Of a stretch of DNA of 64,000 nt, positions 35,101 through 47,200 are shown in pieces. Numbering within the stretch: the stretch's first letter is position 1; every line of letters begins with the position of its first letter. A program made the position numbers and the translations under genes. The notes under the pieces are model-generated. The model had not been told where the DNA came from. It ran no database searches and saw only the letters and a list, made by a program, of their open reading frames with translations. Origin of the DNA: Escallonia rubra (Eukaryota; Streptophyta; Magnoliopsida; Escalloniales; Escalloniaceae); NCBI GenBank assembly GCA_033065855.1, contig JAVXUO010002601.1:558001-622000 (forward strand). The letters are read 5' to 3'.

Positions 35101-36292
35101 AGAACAATCACACATATACTTAGCAAAAGGATGTGGTAGTATGATGTTCAGCACCGAAACAGTATAATAACAATGTTGTTTAGTGAAATACATGCAAGTC
35201 CACTTTCCCACTTAAGATCCCATCAACAATTGACATGGAGAAGTTTTACTTGTGCAAAAAAAATTTCTTCTCTTTTTTCTCTTTTTGATAAGTGAATTTC
35301 GTAAAAGAACCACCATAAAGGGGCCCAAAATACAACTTTACAAGCTAAGTCATCTACTTATACACAGCACTAATGTGCCAAGGCATCAAGGGACCCAAAT
35401 GAACCATCCTCAGACCAACAAAAAAGATTGGAGGAAAGGGCTTTGCTCGTCAACCACGAAAGCATGTCTACTTCTTTCTGGATGCACCAAAAAAAGCAAT
35501 TGGGAAGTTCAACTATAGTTATGTCATCCTGTTTTGACAAAATCTAAGTTAAATACAAATTCATTATACTAAAATATCAATCATTCCATTTATGACCAAA
35601 CATAAATTTAGTGCAACTTCATTATTTACAACTTTAGATTGTCAAGTACGTGCAGCATTGATGCCACTAATCTACATCTCTTTTTCAATCAATGGGGTCA
35701 ATTTTGATTGTGACTATGCAGTTATAGGAAGAAAACAAAAGCCAGACAATCCCAACATACAAATAGTGTAAATCAACAAAATTGTATGCCAAAAGCTTAA
35801 TTGAAAAAAAAGTTGCAACAGTGTATGGTAACATAAGCTTTTCTCATAAGTTTTATAAAGAGGTAAGTGTTTTTGTAACTTGACAATATTCAGCTGAGGT
35901 AAGTGTGTTTGTTACTCGACAATATTCAGCTGCCATCTTACTAGGTCAATAACAAGCTCTGACAAACTTTGAGTCATAAAGTATTTCAGTTTCCCATTTA
36001 GTTATGTGGAAATGTTGATATCCATTGCAGTACCTCACACAATATGTTTTAATCTAACATAAAACACCAAAGTTTTATCAAATATTAAACTGTTAACTTT
36101 TTTCTGGCCAAAAAAAAATGTCCAAGGTGCATCACACTGAAAGCGACAATAGGGTGTTATAAGGAGTTGCCAACCTGATGAAACCTCACCCGTGTACGAA
36201 TGGGATTGAATACAGACTGGTCTCCATAGAGAAGTAACTGTTCTTTGCTTTTTCCGATCCATAAGACCTCGCATATCCTTCACACCATCCAT
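29115..36292 (-). CDS. ASCC1-like protein: KH domain plus 2H phosphoesterase (LigT-like) domain
   Basis: Coding exons, 5' to 3' on the minus strand: 36190-36292, 34940-35091, 34066-34103, 33899-33978, 33273-33340, 32140-32479, 31813-31925, 31671-31736, 30914-31004, 30719-30786, 29422-29459, 29115-29301. All phases agree, giving 447 residues from the ATG at 36292. A KH-type RNA-binding domain covers about 86-147 (GATLMRFVKGKW, IEEETGARVIFPS). The 2H phosphoesterase domain follows, with SHFVSLPLA (157-165), FHLTVLML (HxT at 276-278) and LHATLMNARHRKR (HxT at 375-377). This order matches human ASCC1, a subunit of the activating signal cointegrator complex in transcription and alkylation repair; the plant role is inferred. 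An acidic Asp/Ser-rich insert lies near 190-210. A further 5' UTR exon may exist near 36988-37050. Confidence 0.9.
30050..30410 (-). mobile_element. TRIM-like LTR pair with very short interior, in ASCC1-like intron
   Basis: Read on the minus strand, LTR A is 30410 down to 30245 (TGTGTGATATAAG...GTTGCA). Two bases later comes TGGTATCAGGG, a tRNA-Met-type primer-binding site. About 51 bp of interior follows, then LTR B from 30193 to 30050 (TGTGTGAAACTAG...GTTGCA). The LTRs are diverged but share TTTGAGTTG, CAATGAAC and CCTTGTG blocks in order. There is no coding capacity. No target-site duplication was resolved. Confidence 0.55.
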
Positions 36293-36560
36293 TTTCCAAT
36301 TACAGTTCAATGCATGATAGAAAACGCATCTCTGTCGTGAATTTGAGCACTAAGATTAATCAAATACTGCAGGTAAAGTTATAGGAAAAATTAAACAACA
36401 TATATAATCTAATTAAATCAACATAAACCAAAGGAAATCTAAGTTCACTCACACAGCAAAAAGTAAGAGCAATGCAAGACGGATAGGCAAGTGTTACAGG
36501 ATGCTCACTAAGGGGTTCATATGTAGGCAAATTTAGCCGTTCCAAACTTACAAAATAGTA

Positions 36561-36791
36561 CTCCCTCTGTTCCATAATGTTTGTGTCATTTAACTTTATG
36601 TATATGTATAATCAAGGATGTAATCTAAACAACTGAATTCAAACTAAAATCGAGATTATAAATAAAGTAATTATTGTTTGCCAAATCAAACCATGGCAAG
36701 AAGAATGAGTAAAGCTAATGCTTACTTGTTCAAACCGTATCTTATGAATTCGCAAAAAGTAAAATGGACAAACATTATGCAATTGAAGGAG
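36561..36791. mobile_element. Stowaway-like MITE (about 231 bp)
   Basis: The left end CTCCCTCTGTTCCATAATG follows a TA. The right end is its imperfect inverted copy (...CATTATGCAATTGAAGGAG). About 30 bp of terminal inverted repeat can be matched, and CTCCCTC is the usual Stowaway terminus. The right TA is degraded (TG). It has no coding capacity. Confidence 0.65.
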
Positions 36792-37058
36792 TGGCATGTA
36801 TTTCCCCTATATTACAGCCACTGATAATCCACACTCAATTAACAAAAAATCGGCCTCAAATTATGGAATTAAGGGCGCCAAATTCGAACTTCCAAGTATT
36901 GACTGATTACTAATTACTAATTACTAATTAGGAGTAATAGCAGTAGATGTGTTGAATTTATGCACATGAAACCTAATTTACAAGGAAACCTGTGGATTTC
37001 GTGCGGGCTTCACGACATATCCGTTTGTGAATTTCCAAGCGCGGTCCAATCTGAAAAT

Positions 37059-37200
37059 ACACTCGATTAAAATCAAATGAATAAATTGTAGTTTTAGCTA
37101 CGATTATTAAGTGTTAATTGTAGAAGCGTACACTCGATTAAAATCAAATGAATGATTTATAGTTTTAGCGAGGATTATTAAGAGTTAAATTGTAGAAGCT
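37059..37200. repeat. 71-bp tandem duplication
   Basis: Copies at 37059-37129 and 37130-37200 both start ACACTCGATTAAAATCAAAT and end TTGTAGAAGC(G/T)T-like. They differ at a handful of positions. Confidence 0.9.
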
Positions 37201-37974
37201 TTAAGTAATTGAATAAGAGGGGCTTACGAGCAGTAATTAGAGAGCGAACCTGACCAGAGGCCTGCAACTGCAAGTTAGCATTCGTTTGTACCTTACTTCG
37301 TCCCGCAAATTGAGTACGATTCTTCAAAATTAGTACGAAAAAATGTAACTCTTTGGGAGCGAATGTTTCCTTTTTCAGGCCTTGTAAATTACATTAACAA
37401 TTTAATCGTAAAGCAATAATATTCTTTGCGACAAATGGTGAAAAAAACATCAATAATGCGAAAATAGACGCTCCCAATTTATTTACGTTCCGTCCAAAAT
37501 TTGACTTATTTAAGAGGCCGTTGCAGTCGAATGACACACCACCTTCGTGTAAGAGAGTGGTAAATGCAACTAATCTCAAAGTCTTAGAAGGTATTAGGGC
37601 CTAATTTCAATAGTATTTCACGATCATCGTGTATTCAGTGGCATTATATTCATCGTCAGTTGCATCAAGATTTTTTTTTTTTTGATATAGTTACTTCAGT
37701 TAAAAGATTGTCGAGTTAATTACTGTCACGTTCCATCCACAGTTTTGCTCCTACCAATGGCATATAAGATATTTTATTAGATGAGGAAAGATTATGGCAA
37801 GGCTAATAATAGAAATGCCACACTAACACTAGTGCGATGTATTAGCACTTCTAGTCAAACCCCATCACTAGGGACCACCACCGACCAACAAGCACAGCTA
37901 CGACACCAACTCAACAACACTAACTACAACTACAGCACCAACCACAACTACGGCACCGCTCAACCACCAATTTG

Positions 37975-38200
37975 CATGTGCGCACACACATACACCGGCG
38001 TGTGCACGCGCACACCCAGATTAACGGATGATTGAATTTATCCATAATCACACACGCGCACATGCAGGCACAAAATGATAATTGATTGAACTTACTTACA
38101 GTTAGACACACACCCGCGGACAAAAGTGCGCGCACGCGCACACACAAAAAACTGAATTCAGACCCACGTACACACTCGTACGCGTGCACACACATACATG
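37975..38200. repeat. Alternating purine-pyrimidine (CA/CG) tract cluster
   Basis: Several patches of GTGCGCGCACGCGCACACAC-type sequence (37975-38020, 38045-38075, 38105-38150, 38165-38200) separated by AT-rich spacers. Such sequence is prone to Z-DNA formation. No coding evidence. Confidence 0.8.
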
Positions 38201-38768
38201 TAGATCTAGTGTGTTTGTGTTTAGTGTATGTGTGTAGTGTCTATGTGACTACATAGATCGTTCTGTGCATATGGGTTTGCCCGTGCGCGCATGAAAGAGT
38301 GAAAGAAAGTCAAGGGAAGAAAGGGATGTGGTATAAATATGTATGGGAAATATATACATATTTGAAGAGTTAAGGGTAAAAAGGTACTACATTATAGTTT
38401 TGAAAATACAATATGTTAACAAAATGTATTAAGTACGAACCAAACTATAACGGAAGGATATATGTCATATGAGTTTTTTGAATTCTATTATGACATGTAA
38501 GGTTTTGAAAGTTGATCAGTTTGACTGTAATTACACCGTAAACTCGAGGGTTCGGTGATATATTTTCTTTATCTTATTGGTTTTCACCTTTGTACACAAA
38601 ATTCACAAATATCACATGACACGACTCCGTATCATTCTATGCTTGAAGGAGAAGTGATAAATTAATCTACAGTTGAAGGCAAGAATACAGTTCAAAACCT
38701 TCTACTCTTAAAACATAGAATCTTCTCGTACATCAATAAAGCTTGCCGCCTCATGCTAAATCTTTGCC

Positions 38769-39056
38769 ATGATGTGCCTAGGATTCTTATTCGGGTGCAG
38801 ACATTCTTCAGTAGAATCCTACGTCCTATCCGCTCTGGCAATCATCGGCATTATCGCCGGTTTGCGCATACTTTGCTACACCGCTCATCGGCTCTTGAAT
38901 AAAGGAGCTGATTGGTCTGATAGCGACCCAAGCTCTGATGATGGGATGGAGACGCAGCCACAGAATCAAGACCAGTCTGCACGGCGGAGTTGCATGGGAA
39001 GGACATTGCCAGAAAGCAAGCCTGTGATCTTTTCAGGAGAAGGTCAATTGGGTTAA
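38769..39056 (+). CDS. Possible small single-pass membrane protein (95 residues)
   Basis: Open frame from ATG ATG at 38769 to TAA at 39056. The N-terminal third has a clear hydrophobic segment (about residues 17-39, ending GLRILCYTAHRL). A Ser/Asp-rich and Gln-rich hydrophilic tail follows (WSDSDPSSDDG). I do not recognise the family. Support is the coherent membrane-plus-tail layout and the doubled ATG; a chance frame cannot be excluded. It stands alone between the ASCC1-like gene and WD40 gene B. Confidence 0.4.
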   Translation: MMCLGFLFGCRHSSVESYVLSALAIIGIIAGLRILCYTAHRLLNKGADWSDSDPSSDDGMETQPQNQDQSARRSCMGRTLPESKPVIFSGEGQLG

Positions 39057-39801
39057 GGTTTGGGTCCTTGTTCACTAGCTGTTCTAGTTGCTTCTCTTTT
39101 TGTCTTGCCAAACAACATTGGATATTGTTAAGACTACGTTTGTACTAGTATCTACAAAGGAAGTTTGTCTATTCAAGAAACTAAATGGAGTTGGAGATTT
39201 ACTTGAGCAATTTAACAAGATGGTCATGCATAAAGGATGAAAGGTCCTTTATAATCAACGCAAACACCTATTCTAAAACTTGAATTTTGTTTTTAACGAT
39301 GACCGTTCAGATGAATTAGTATATGCTACATGAACGTTGGATCCAATACCATAAACAAACAAAGGTCTCAAGAATATCTCAACTACGAGTTTGGTAAACC
39401 AACAGGGAAGTGTATACAAGTATAATTCAAGACGAAACAATGAACTAACGTTGGTTACATGCAGTTGAATGTTCATAACCGCAATGCTAATCTCCCGAAG
39501 ATAATGAAAGTGGATGTATCACTCATTGAGGGTCATTTGGCGCATACTTTTGAGAGCCTTGAAATTACTTTTGATTCAGAAAAGCTGATGATTGAGGCGT
39601 TTAGATACAAACTGTTTGTATTTAAGCATTTCAAAAACAAATTTTCAAGGTTTAAGTAAAAACTTCATCTAAAACATTTTTGCTCAGAAACAATCTTTAC
39701 ATAATCACTTTTGATGAAAAGTAGAAGCAAGTATTTATATTACTGTTCAAAGAAAATATATAATAATACAGTAAACAGCAAACGCCCTCGAATCGGGAGC
39801 T
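39057..39801. other. Spacer between small ORF and WD40 gene B
   Basis: Contains the 3' UTR of WD40 gene B on the minus side. The frame at 39459-39659 (plus) is not supported by any motif. Confidence 0.4.
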
Positions 39802-42297
39802 CTAGCCTCTTGTCAGCTCAAAATACTCGTGACGGTTCACGGTGGCGCAGCCATTTCCGGCGTTCGTGCACGTCACGCGCCACACTTTGAGTACTCCATC
39901 TATACTTCCTGTGCAGACAGTACAACCATCATCAGCCTCCTCGCTCACGCGTCCCGTAAATGCCGCAACGCTCCTAATGGGCCCCCTATGTCCCTGTAGC
40001 ACCGCCTGACACGTGTGCTGACCATCCTGCTCTCTCATCCAGACCCTACATGTAGAGTCAGCCGAGCCACTGATCACATAACTAGCCACGCTGGCCAAGC
40101 ACATCACAGCGTGGGTGTGGCCTTGCAATGCACCACCGTACTGCAATTGGCCTGAAAACCAACCCTTAAGCCAATAATGTATGTAACCATCAGAGCACCC
40201 ACCGTAAAGTACCCCACCATCCGATGTCAGGACTAGGGTTTTGACCGGGGAGTGTTTTGCCGGTAGGGTCACGGTCAGCGCGTGAGGCCGGTCACCGCCA
40301 CAGAAGTTGCGACGCCACACCTTGACGGTGGCGTCATCCGATGCGGTGTAGAGCACGCCATCGTCGCCCACAACAACAGCGTTGATCGAATCCGAATGGG
40401 CGTGAATGGTCTCCATGCATTTATGGTCTGATAATCTCCACACTTTGACTGTTTTATCAAGGGAAGCTGAGTAGAGTATGTCATCAGATACGTTGATTGC
40501 GAGGGATGATATGGGTCCCATGTGCTTCACCTGCTAGATTAATGACAGAATAAATCTACCACCTACTAAACATGAAGCAAGTACAGCGTATATCAATGTA
40601 TAGCTCCCAGTCTCCCACTGGATCTTGGTAGTATAAGGAAGGAATGTGTAGGTACACGGCCATGCAAGTCTTTCGAAAGTGTGTACATGTGTTTGTGTAA
40701 CATGCAACCCATACGGGTCATGATAAAACATTGCTATGGATGTACATTAATAGTAACTTTCGTAATTAATTAGGAACATAGTACAAACTAGAAGCTTCAT
40801 TGCTATATATAGTACTATTCGTTACATAAGATAGTTTGCAAAAACACACATGGGGATGATCTAAGGTCAGTTAACCAACGCTAGCAACGAGAAAAAGAGA
40901 GAATAAAGATCTAGCTAGTACATCAGCTTGTTGATTCTGTTCCTCAAAGTTTTAGCTTTACAAATCTAGCTAGTACATTCTTTTTTCCCCTATGATTAAT
41001 CAGGCCGGGCAGTGGCACATATTAAATTAAGAGCAACAAAAAATGCATAACATTCATCAATCTAGTAGGTCTAACTATCTTAAATGTGTATACATTAATG
41101 ACTTCTAAGAACTATATATCTGATGAGCATGCGTCAATCTATAGTAATAGGCCACATGATCTTGTACTAATTTAAGCGCGACAATAACTTGTAGACAATG
41201 TAAGAATGAAATCAAGCATCGTGTTCAGAAGAATGTTGTTTCTTGTATAAATCTGATGCGGGATTAATTCTCGTAGGGCCAAACTGTTGAGCCAAGAATG
41301 TGTAAATTTGACTAGAGTTGCACATATTTTTGTCATCGGTTGTACCTCCAAAGGTTGATTCAATAGCTAGAAATGCTAGGATCCAGATCCCCTGCTGTAA
41401 CTCATGGTTACAGCAGGGAATCCCAATCCGAAATGCTAACATACTTCTGCACGTAGCAACGCTAAAACATGAAGTACATAATGATAGGGAATCAATCAAG
41501 TAGTTGAGACTACTTTAGTAATGTGCAGCGAATCACCTACAATATCTGCACGCACGCAACGCCACGCCAGAAGGCAGAGAAGCCCACATATATTGTGTTA
41601 GATGAAACATAATGAGTTTGCACCCAAAAAAAAACATAATGAGTAACCATAAATGCAAGACATATCACATTACCATCTTGTCTTTGCCGGCGATGAAGCT
41701 CCGGACGTAGCTTCCGGTCTTCGGGATCGTCCCCACACGAACGTGCTTCGTAACTCCCTCCCAAGTCCGCCGCCAAACCCTAATTTTGCCGTCGGCGTAG
41801 GCTGCGTAAACTTTGTCCTTGGACACCTCCAGTGCAACCACCATGCATGCCTTGGTCTTCAAGTGACCGCACTCGGTGAATTCCGGGAGCTTCCAGATGC
41901 GTACAAGGTTGGTTTCAGAGCCGGTGTAGACCAGGCCCTTGGAAGTTGCAATGGACAGGATCTGGCCGTCCTTTTTAAGGACGGAAGAGACGCAGCGGTA
42001 GGTGGTGCGGATGTCGTCGAGCTTGGAGGTGGCTGTGAAGGAGAGGCGGGGACTGGAAGGCAGGGAGTTGTGGAGGCACGGCGGTGGGAGGGATGGGGAG
42101 CTCAGGCGAGGCGGAGTGAAAGGAAGTTCTGCGAAAGATGGTGCCTCCTTGAGTGAAATGCTTCTTAAGAAATGGTGGTTGTAGGGGTCTCTTATGGCGA
42201 AAGATGGACTCGAAGGTGCATTGCTGGACTCTAATGAAGCCATCTCTCTCTCCATGTGTGTGGGTGAAGCAAGAGGAAGGGGTAATGAAGATGGCAT
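39802..42297 (-). CDS. WD40-repeat protein, JINGUBANG-like (gene B)
   Basis: Two exons on the minus strand, 41674-42297 and 39802-40530, join in phase 0 to 450 residues. The ATG at 42297 (MPSSLPLPL) is the first in frame; MEREMASLES, 14 codons later, is a possible alternative start. A Ser/Pro-rich N-terminus precedes seven WD repeats, with TGSETNLVRIWK, DGKIRVWRR, SASLDKTVKVWR, TASDDATVKVWRR, GGCSDGYIHYW, SGSADSTCRVWMR and TGSIDGVLKVWR closing the blades. It aligns along its whole length with WD40 gene A at 26656-27993, so the two are paralogues. Role unknown beyond a scaffold propeller; the JINGUBANG founder acts in pollen. The intron (40531-41673, 1143 bp) contains a 51-bp foldback. Confidence 0.92.
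41370..41438. mobile_element. 51-bp foldback flanked by 9-bp direct repeats
   Basis: The core 41379-41429 is a hairpin. Its arms GGATCCAGATCCCCTGCTGTAAC and the inverted right copy match at 19 of 23 positions, and the inner CCCTGCTGTAAC/GTTACAGCAGGG is perfect, with loop TCATG. Both sides carry GAAATGCTA (41370-41378 and 41430-41438). It looks like a minimal transposon derivative or excision product inside the intron of WD40 gene B. Confidence 0.6.
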
Positions 42298-44296
42298 TCC
42301 ATATAAATGCAGCTCAAGGTTTAAGTCTCTAACCAACTTTCATACTAAAATGAAGAGGCTTCCCTGAGTTCTGCAACTAACTGCAGCCACAAGTTAAAAT
42401 ATAAAGAGACAATAGCTTTGATATGGACGTGTTGGAACACGACTTGGAAATTCCTCAACAAGTGATCACTGAGACTTGGCAAGTTTCAGTACATTTGTTC
42501 CGGACCATTGGCTCATCAGCCATTCAGGCTGCCATTTACATTTATACCAACCAAAAGGGTTTTGGTTTGGCTTGGAGGAGAGGGTTCCTCGATCCCTTGA
42601 TTCCTTGACCTAGATTAAAAATCTTGGGTCATGATTCTGAGAATTTTATTTCTTCGAATAGAGATATGCGGCCTTAAAATCGTTTGGATACAGGATACAC
42701 GCACGATGTGACATGAGAGAATACTCTTTACCGTTTTTCATTGGCAATCGTTGATCGTCTACAATGTGAATTAAGATGGACCACAACCATTACACCAACT
42801 AATCATTGCAACAAATAAACCAGGGAATACAAGATGTGATATAAATATTAGGGCTAACAAAACATCAAAAGTTCTACAAAAACAGAGTAAACGACCATCG
42901 GATAAAAGTCAACAAATTGCTTACCAAAGCCAAACACCCTCAGCCAAAGTCGCCCACAACAACCACAACTGCGCGCTAAATTGCGAGAACCATTATGGAA
43001 AAAGACACCTTAGTTATACCTACTCTTGATATGAATAAAATAATTCTAAGTGTCACATGACAAAAACAAAAACCTTTCAAAATAGATAATTCTGCCTTCA
43101 AAAAATATATATAATTTTGATCATATATATATATATATATATATTTTGAATTGTCCCAAAAAATTTGATCACTATCTAAATTAAGGAAGATTATGTATTT
43201 GTTTTTACATGTTTACACTTTTTTTATTCTAATCCTTCACGAACTCATTTTATATCTCTCCTGACCCACTTTCTTCCCCTCTCTTCCACCCTCAGTAGAA
43301 TTAAAAACTCATAAAATATGACACATATCCTAAATAAGCGTGCAAGTGAAACATGATTAAATAACTTGAGACTGAGGGAGTATTATTGAATTGAATAATG
43401 GTAGGTATTGATTGAGTACACTAATGAGCAAGTGAGTCACTCGAGAGTCAGGGCAACATGATATATGCCGTTGCACCCATGACCCTTCAAGAAATAGATT
43501 TTAGCTCCCTTCTTGCACCGGCCTCCTTATCATAGCTTCTCTTCGGCTATGCAACATATACAGAGAAAAGTCGTGCCAACAGGATTACAATTGCTAATTT
43601 GCATGAAAATAAATTTCGTCTCTAAATTTTGCGATCGTAACTTGCCTGAAAATGAACTTCGTCTCTAGAATTTGCCATTAAAAAATACGAGTCACTGTGG
43701 CACACGCGATGTGTGTGCGAAAATGAAATTAATAGTACAAATTTTGTTATAAAAAAAAATCACGTATACGTGTTTATTGTCATATTCAGTAAAATGAATC
43801 TTAAATTACTAAAAAGAAGTTAGTCATACGTGTCCAAACATAAGTTAGCAAAATATTATTATCGTATCAAACTTGACCTTTAAAGTTTACTTTAACCCTA
43901 TGTATAGATGAATTTTAATTTGTGAAAACTAAACGTAATTATATAGGTAGTTACTTACCAATTAAGATTTTTATTATGTGTCATTTCTTAGAAATTTTGT
44001 TGGGATGCCACTTGTCATTATTGTAGGTTGGTAGTTATGTAACACAAAAAATGTGTTACACCAAATCATATTTTTGCTTAATAAGTAGTATAAATATAAA
44101 TAGATAGATCGAATGGAAATGAGTAAGTTTTAGAAACTAAAAAGTTACCCAAATATTCAGGAAAAAAGGGAAAAAGGAAAGCCCGTCACTTCTATCTAAT
44201 AAGGCCCAATTTCCTTCCAAACAATTAACAATTCAAAGATCTAAAACTAATCAACTTCATACAAACACTCCACTCCAGTGATCAGTGAGCACGAAG
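42298..44296. other. Divergent spacer between WD40 gene B and the membrane-protein gene
   Basis: Holds both promoters. An (AT)n tract lies at 43123-43144. Around 43375 is CTGAGGGAGTA, which looks like one end of a Stowaway-type MITE, but a convincing partner end was not found. No other gene seen. Confidence 0.45.
43123..43144. repeat. (AT)n microsatellite
   Basis: Uninterrupted AT dinucleotides between WD40 gene B and the membrane-protein gene. Confidence 0.9.
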
Positions 44297-47200
44297 ATGT
44301 TGGAGAGAGTGCTCTCCTTACGCCGGGGAACAACCTCCCCCGACGACGGTGACGACGACGGTGCCGGCGGCGGCGACGAGTCTAAGACAAGAAAGCACGC
44401 ATCTTTCGCGATAAGGGCCACGAACTACATGACCCGAACCGGTTACCTCTGGCCCTGTCTGATCCTCGCTCTCGTACTCCTCGTAATCTCCTCCGTCATT
44501 ATTCACACTCGCGATTTGGTCTGCGTCTCGTCCGTGTCGTCCTTCGATCCCGCCTCGCGCCTCCGCTTCTTCGGGTTCGACGGCCTCGATTCGGACTTCG
44601 GATCCCTAGGCGTCCCCTGGTGTAAGTTCTGCTACTGTTTACTCCCGCTCGTTCTATCGGATTTTCTGTCTTTAACTCGTATATTGTCCTGGATGAAATT
44701 AGTATAGGGTAAAAGAAATGCGTAATGTCAATGTTTACGTGTACTAAATTTATTTGGGGAATCCGCAAAACGTCAAAGGGGAAGGTGCAATGAAGAGGAG
44801 TAATTCGTTTGTGTAGTTTAGTGTTTGTTACTTTGTTTGCTCAGATCTGATAGGAGTGATGCTGAATGTGTAAACGGAGTTGCTGCTAGTTTAGGCACTT
44901 GTTTGGTTGATAAGAAATGGAAGTGGAAGGAAATGATGTGAAGTTCAGGATATGTCGAGATAGTCTGGAAACTCTTAATCGTGGAAGATATAACATTCCT
45001 TTCTGTTTAGTTTATACAACGATGCTTGGAGTTTAACTAACTCGTGGAATAATATTAGGTCAGGAGGTGCTGGACGAACTTTATGAGTTCTTTTTTTTTA
45101 TTTGATGGAGGATTATCAGTGTCTCGCAGTGTTTGGTGTTCCTTTGAACTTCAATTGTGATACGAATCGCTAAACGTGTACAAATTTGTTCAAACCAAAA
45201 ACAAGTATATTTGGCTATATGTGGAAGTGGCACTCGTTTTATAAAACTAATCGTCTTATACTGGCAGCAAGTAGTGTTGTTTAAGTTAATCCAAAAACTG
45301 CACCTAATTTCATGCTGGTTCTTGTGCTAGCAGATTTTTTTGATGGGCTCCTCAGGGGCCTTTAAAGGCTAGTAAGATACACTGAAGTTGTTTAGTATGT
45401 TCCATACATCAAGCGATTACATTCCTTTGAAAGATCCTCGTGATTTTTTTCAAAGAGAGTTTGGTAATTGATTTCAAGAGTTTCACTTATATCATTTAGA
45501 TCATGCTGTTCAATCTACAAGCATATTGATTCCTGGCTTTGTATGCCTTTGGGGTTTCATTATACGAGATTCTGATTTTTAGTTTTATGTTGTATAATGC
45601 GCCATCTCCCGATGTAGTATGTGGAAAACAGTTTAAACTATGGCCCCATAAAGCTTTCTTGTTGATACGCTTTTACTTTTTCAAATATGTTCCTGTAAGT
45701 TTTCTGGTGGTTCCATTTCTGGACATTCTCAAATTTATTGGTTCCTGTAGGATCTTAATCAGGGAACTATTTTTACGATTTGTTAAGTTGAATCACCACT
45801 TTGTAGAGTTGAGTTTAACTCTAGAACAATGAAGTTTTTACAGTCTATCCCCGCTTAATTGTTATCCTTGTCAAAAGGCAGATCGAAACATGGGAAAACC
45901 GTTGAATGGACATCCAAGGATTTACTCAAAGGTCTTGAAGAGTTTGTACCAATATATGAAACACGACCGATAAAGAACAACATGTATGGGATGGGTTTTG
46001 ACCACAGTTTTGGGCTTTGGTTTATGGCACGGTGGCTGAAGCCAGATCTGATGATTGAGAGTGGCGCTTTCAAGGGGCATTCTACTTGGGTTTTAAGGCA
46101 GGCAATGCCTTACACACGAATTCTCTCAATTACGCCCCGCCATCCTGAGAAATACTTGAAGAAGGGCCCTGCTTACGTTGATCAGAATTGCACATATTTT
46201 GCTGGAAAGGACTTTGTGGATTTTGGGAGTGTTGATTGGGGTAGTGTGATGAAGAAACATGGTGTTACAGATCTCAGTAGGGTACTGGTCTTTTTTGACG
46301 ACCACCAAAATGAATTGAAAAGGTAATCATAGTCGGGAAATTTCTTCCTCTCTTCATTCACTATGGACGACAATGTCGAAGAAGCCTGAGTTCATGAGTA
46401 TACAACTACTTTTCGGCACCCTTGTTTGCCCTTTTGCCGCACTCCAATATATTTAATTTTTTTCGTTTATTCTCTAATTGCATTCTTTTATGGGTAGATT
46501 GAAGCAGGCACTAAGGGCTGGCTTCAAGCATCTTGTGTTTGAGGACAATTATGATACTGGAACTGGAGACCATTATTCCTTGAGGCAAATATGTGATCAA
46601 TCTTATATAAGAGGTGTGTATCTTCTACTTCAGATTTTAGAAAAGTCGAGGCCATTTTTTGGCAAATATAACTATGAAGTATCTCGCTTGGCCTACGTAA
46701 GCTTGTCATTGATTGTATATGTTGACATGTTAGCTACCAAGCCATCTATTAGAAGTTTGCAATGAGTCACACTCTAAAAGAACTTTTTTATCATGGCTTC
46801 CTAGAGACTTCGATTCAAGAGAGAAACAAAAAGGCATCTTCTAAGGTTTTCTATCATCTTATTCTCCGCTTGCTAATTTCCATTTCATGTGTGGTGGAAA
46901 ATATTTCATTAAAGTACAAGATTTGCATCAAGTATTTTTAGCTTAATTTCCATTTCATGTGTGGTGGAAAATATTTCATTAAAGTACAAGATTTGCATCA
47001 AGTATTTTTAGCTCAAGGAAGCATTTGCTTCCGTTGTGCATGAAATTAGTGGTTAAGCTTTATGTCACTGTAGCTCTGAAATATGCTCCAAATCTGACTC
47101 TTTCTAACATCTAAACTTTCAGGGCTGCCATATTGGCTAGCTCTAAGGTTTTAGAAACCTCAGAACTGTTATAATTATGAGCTACATAAATTTGGGTGGT

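Larger units (their letters stand above)
36293..38768. other. Upstream region of the ASCC1-like gene
   Basis: Contains, in order: a possible 5' UTR exon of the ASCC1-like gene near 36988-37050 (minus), a Stowaway-like MITE (36561-36791), a 71-bp tandem duplication (37059-37200) and CA/CG-rich alternating tracts (37975-38200). Open frames over the CA tracts (37781-38035, 37920-38195) are repeat translations. Confidence 0.5.

Noticed and set aside
37781-38195. Cys/Val/His-rich frames in the CA tracts
   Set aside because: Repeat translations of alternating CA/CG sequence.
43018-43382. Stowaway MITE with CTGAGGGAGTA right end
   Set aside because: A matching left terminus with TA duplication could not be identified.
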